NCBI GenBank assembly: GCA_964525555.1
Contig: CAZGHN010000013.1
Span: 9,207-73,206 of the forward strand
Direction: 5' to 3'
From: JAFGHJ01 sp964525555
GTDB taxonomy: Bacteria > Hydrothermota > UBA3072
DNA length: 64,000 nt
The notes below the pieces were generated by a model that did not search any database, was not told the DNA's origin, and saw nothing but the letters and a program-made list of their open reading frames with translations. Below are positions 62,052 through 64,000 of this stretch, in pieces (position 1 is the stretch's first letter; the number at the start of each line of letters is the position of its first letter). Made by a program: the position numbers and the translations under genes.

Positions 62052-63910
62052 CGGACTCTCTTTATTATCTTTTTATTTTTCGTTTCCATCGGTTTAATAT
62101 AATGTAAATAATACCAGTATGTTTTATGGAATCTTTTTTGCAAAGCACTTTCTGCTTTTTTTCTATTTCCGGATTTAAAAAGAACAGTATGAAACTTTTG
62201 GAATTTTTCAACTGTCTGCTGATCAATTTTATAGTCAAAATTAATCTTCCTTGACGGGTACATAATCCTACACACTCCACTCATTACTAATAATACTTCC
62301 TCTATATTGCGAGGGTATTTTCTATAGCCTAACTTTTTAAATTTATCGAGATGTTCCAGCAAACCGTCTAATCTATATTCAAGTAAATAATATGCCATTA
62401 GATATTCAAAAGCCATTTTATTGTTTTCGTCTTCCTTTAATAATTCATTTAAATCAATCTCCGGAAATTTGCTGACAATAAAGAAGTCGATTTTCGGGGT
62501 AAGCTTACGTTTTAGTTGGATTAAACTATCGGATTTTATTAATGATTCATCAGAAAGATAGTCCTGGTAATGCCTGGCCCATTTTTTATGCATAATACTT
62601 TTGTTGAGAAGCGCCAGAAATTTTTTTGCCACAACATATTTCCCGTTGATCATATTGGTCATTACAATTCTTTTTAGCAATCTTGGATTATATACTACGT
62701 TTGTTTGTCCCTCATAAGCCAGAACTTGCGCCGCCTTGACATGTCCTAAATCAAAATATAGATCGCTGGATGAAATTGCAGCTCCTCTATCAGTGATTTT
62801 ATCAATAAATAAACCATCAGCTCCTATCATTTGAGGATAATCGAATAGATTGTCAAGCAATTGTCCTGTATGATATAATGCTCTATTTACATTAAAATTT
62901 ACCAGAACATCATATCCATTTACTTCCCGAAAAATAATCAAAAGCTCATCCCACCTGCCCTGTTCCGCAAGATAATCAATCTGGATCTTCTTTTTTTCTT
63001 GTTGGTCAAAAGAAAATATCAGTATTAAAACTGCTGCAAATATAATAAAAATTGTTTGTGCTAATATATGATGGAATCTCGCCAGTATTTTATTTTGTTT
63101 TTTAATGTTGACTTTAATATATTTTAAATAAACGAAACAACCCACTTGCAGCACCGGAGGTGAAAGGAAAAACAAATAAAAATATAAATTTGGCTTAAAG
63201 ATGAAAGGCCAACTATAAAATCTATAAGGCGCAATGTAAAGATATGCCTCTTCAAGTGTGATTATAAAAAAATACCGCGCGGCAATATATGGGTATATTA
63301 AATACACCAAGACATTGAGCCCAGCATAAATATATTTTTCCCGATCTCGTGTGAAAAGTAATTCGTGCAATATACAAAGTACAACATAAAATAAATATAC
63401 CCATCCACCCACAAGGTAATAAATCAAACAAGATAGAGGAATGATAAATACTTTGTATCGCTGGGAAATCTTTACATAAACTAGGAAAAAAATAAGCGTG
63501 AATAAATATTTAACGGTAAGCATTAACGGGAAACCATAATGATTTTGGAGAATCAGCATAAAAACAACAGGCAAAAAAGAAAGAATTAAGGAATATTTAA
63601 AATCTCCGATTCTTTTAATAATCTTGTATATAATAATAAAAACTGATAAGGAGAGAGCTGAAATTATTAAGGACCCAAGCAAATTAAAATAGAAAAACTG
63701 CAAAAAGAATTGAGTGATCCACTCTGAGAGTCCTCCGGGATATAATAGAAATTCTTTCAGGTAAGTTTTGTCGAAGAGAAACATAGGCTGGTAATGATGA
63801 TAATACAGGGATGAATCAAAAACTAAAAGATAATAAAAAAATGAAAACAAAAAGAAAACAAGAAAAGAAAAATTCGGATTATTGATTATTTTTATTTCTT
63901 TTTTTCTCAT
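62048..63910 (-). CDS. DUF6057-like polytopic membrane protein
   Basis: A 620-aa protein with about ten hydrophobic helices in residues 10-310 and a soluble, helical C-terminal half with TPR-like spacing (AEQGRWDELLIIFREVNGYDVLVNFNVNRALYHTGQLLDNLFDYPQ). FDSSLYYHHYQPMFLFDKTYLKEFLLYPGGLSEWITQFFLQFF resembles the N-terminus of the Bacteroidetes DUF6057 family, which often lies beside the heme/propeller lipoprotein found here. Function is unknown. Promoter TTGACT (63956-63951)-N16-TACTTT (63934-63929) and SD ggggga precede the ATG. First gene of DUF6057-lipoprotein-CcsBA. Confidence 0.8.
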   Translation of the reverse strand: MRKKEIKIINNPNFSFLVFFLFSFFYYLLVFDSSLYYHHYQPMFLFDKTYLKEFLLYPGGLSEWITQFFLQFFYFNLLGSLIISALSLSVFIIIYKIIKRIGDFKYSLILSFLPVVFMLILQNHYGFPLMLTVKYLFTLIFFLVYVKISQRYKVFIIPLSCLIYYLVGGWVYLFYVVLCILHELLFTRDREKYIYAGLNVLVYLIYPYIAARYFFIITLEEAYLYIAPYRFYSWPFIFKPNLYFYLFFLSPPVLQVGCFVYLKYIKVNIKKQNKILARFHHILAQTIFIIFAAVLILIFSFDQQEKKKIQIDYLAEQGRWDELLIIFREVNGYDVLVNFNVNRALYHTGQLLDNLFDYPQMIGADGLFIDKITDRGAAISSSDLYFDLGHVKAAQVLAYEGQTNVVYNPRLLKRIVMTNMINGKYVVAKKFLALLNKSIMHKKWARHYQDYLSDESLIKSDSLIQLKRKLTPKIDFFIVSKFPEIDLNELLKEDENNKMAFEYLMAYYLLEYRLDGLLEHLDKFKKLGYRKYPRNIEEVLLVMSGVCRIMYPSRKINFDYKIDQQTVEKFQKFHTVLFKSGNRKKAESALQKRFHKTYWYYLHYIKPMETKNKKIIKRVR

Positions 63911-64000
63911 AAGTCCCCCAATGTGTAAAAAGTAAGTCGATTGTCTGTTTAGTCAAGTCCCTCACGGCGACACAAAAAAACAGAATTCAGAAGTCGGAAA

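Overview
The window is AT-rich bacterial DNA from a Gram-negative (diderm) member of the FCB (Fibrobacteres-Chlorobi-Bacteroidetes) radiation. Evidence: a BamA/TamA-type outer-membrane protein, an LpxB-like enzyme, a complete Bat (aerotolerance) operon, secreted beta-propeller proteins ending in type-IX-like C-terminal sorting domains, membrane-anchored AraC regulators, a ResB-CcsA fusion and a DUF6057-type protein. Unlike Bacteroidetes proper, genes carry classical TTGACA/TATAAT promoters and good Shine-Dalgarno (SD) sites. An uncultivated FCB-related candidate phylum (WOR-3/Stahlbacteria-like, Marinimicrobia-like or similar) is my guess; the phylum is not proven.

Layout. 0-2 kb: a 31-aa basic ribosomal-type protein, a beta-rich exported protein and an XRE/S24 regulator. 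2-6 kb (minus): alaS, a bacterial geranylgeranylglyceryl-phosphate synthase, and a flippase-like membrane protein. 6.6-9.1 kb: a polyamine operon (deoxyhypusine-synthase homologue, pyruvoyl arginine decarboxylase, agmatinase). 9.2-12.2 kb: an LpxB-like enzyme and two GT2 paralogues. 12.3-20.2 kb: moxR-DUF58-DUF4381-like-batA-batB-batC-batD-batE. 20.3-26 kb: ffh-DUF456 (minus), a lipoprotein, a GT4 and a propeller protein with a sorting domain. 26-30 kb: an IS110 transposase remnant, then a solitary 23S rRNA gene with its own promoter, boxA, processing stem and terminator; no 16S, 5S or tRNA is attached. 30-37.5 kb: ndk, rsmD-coaD-obg, dprA-coaX-tsaE-tsaB/rimI and a membrane glycosyltransferase. 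37.6-42.2 kb (minus): BamA/TamA-like, two PilT-like ATPases, tRNA-Arg(CCG) and HU. 42.4-47.4 kb: DUF2007, galT, cyclophilin-like, glnA, dapB, dapA. 47.5-56.7 kb: three tandem copies of a two-gene cassette, then an Fpg/Nei-like gene. 56.9-63.9 kb: a RidA/chorismatase-like gene and a minus-strand cytochrome-c cluster (DUF6057-like, heme/propeller lipoprotein, CcsBA).

The most original element is the triplicated cassette (47528-55546). Each unit encodes a seven-helix membrane protein with a cytoplasmic AraC HTH, followed by a secreted PD40 beta-propeller protein with a signal peptide and sorting domain. Each secreted gene has its own TTTGTCGAC-type promoter and a long leader with a strong SD. 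Regulators 2 and 3 are driven by near-consensus promoters placed so that the mRNA should be leaderless. The spacer between units (long hairpin plus promoter) is more conserved than the coding sequence on either side, and its promoter end was also placed before the Fpg-like gene.

A second theme is start usage. About eleven genes (alaS, ffh, ndk, dprA, galT and others) have a -10 box ending 5-9 nt before ATG and no SD, predicting leaderless mRNAs, while other genes use strong SDs. Intergenic gaps are filled with at least three families of degenerate dispersed repeats, which in places extend reading frames. All functional calls are from reading the sequence; no database search was run.
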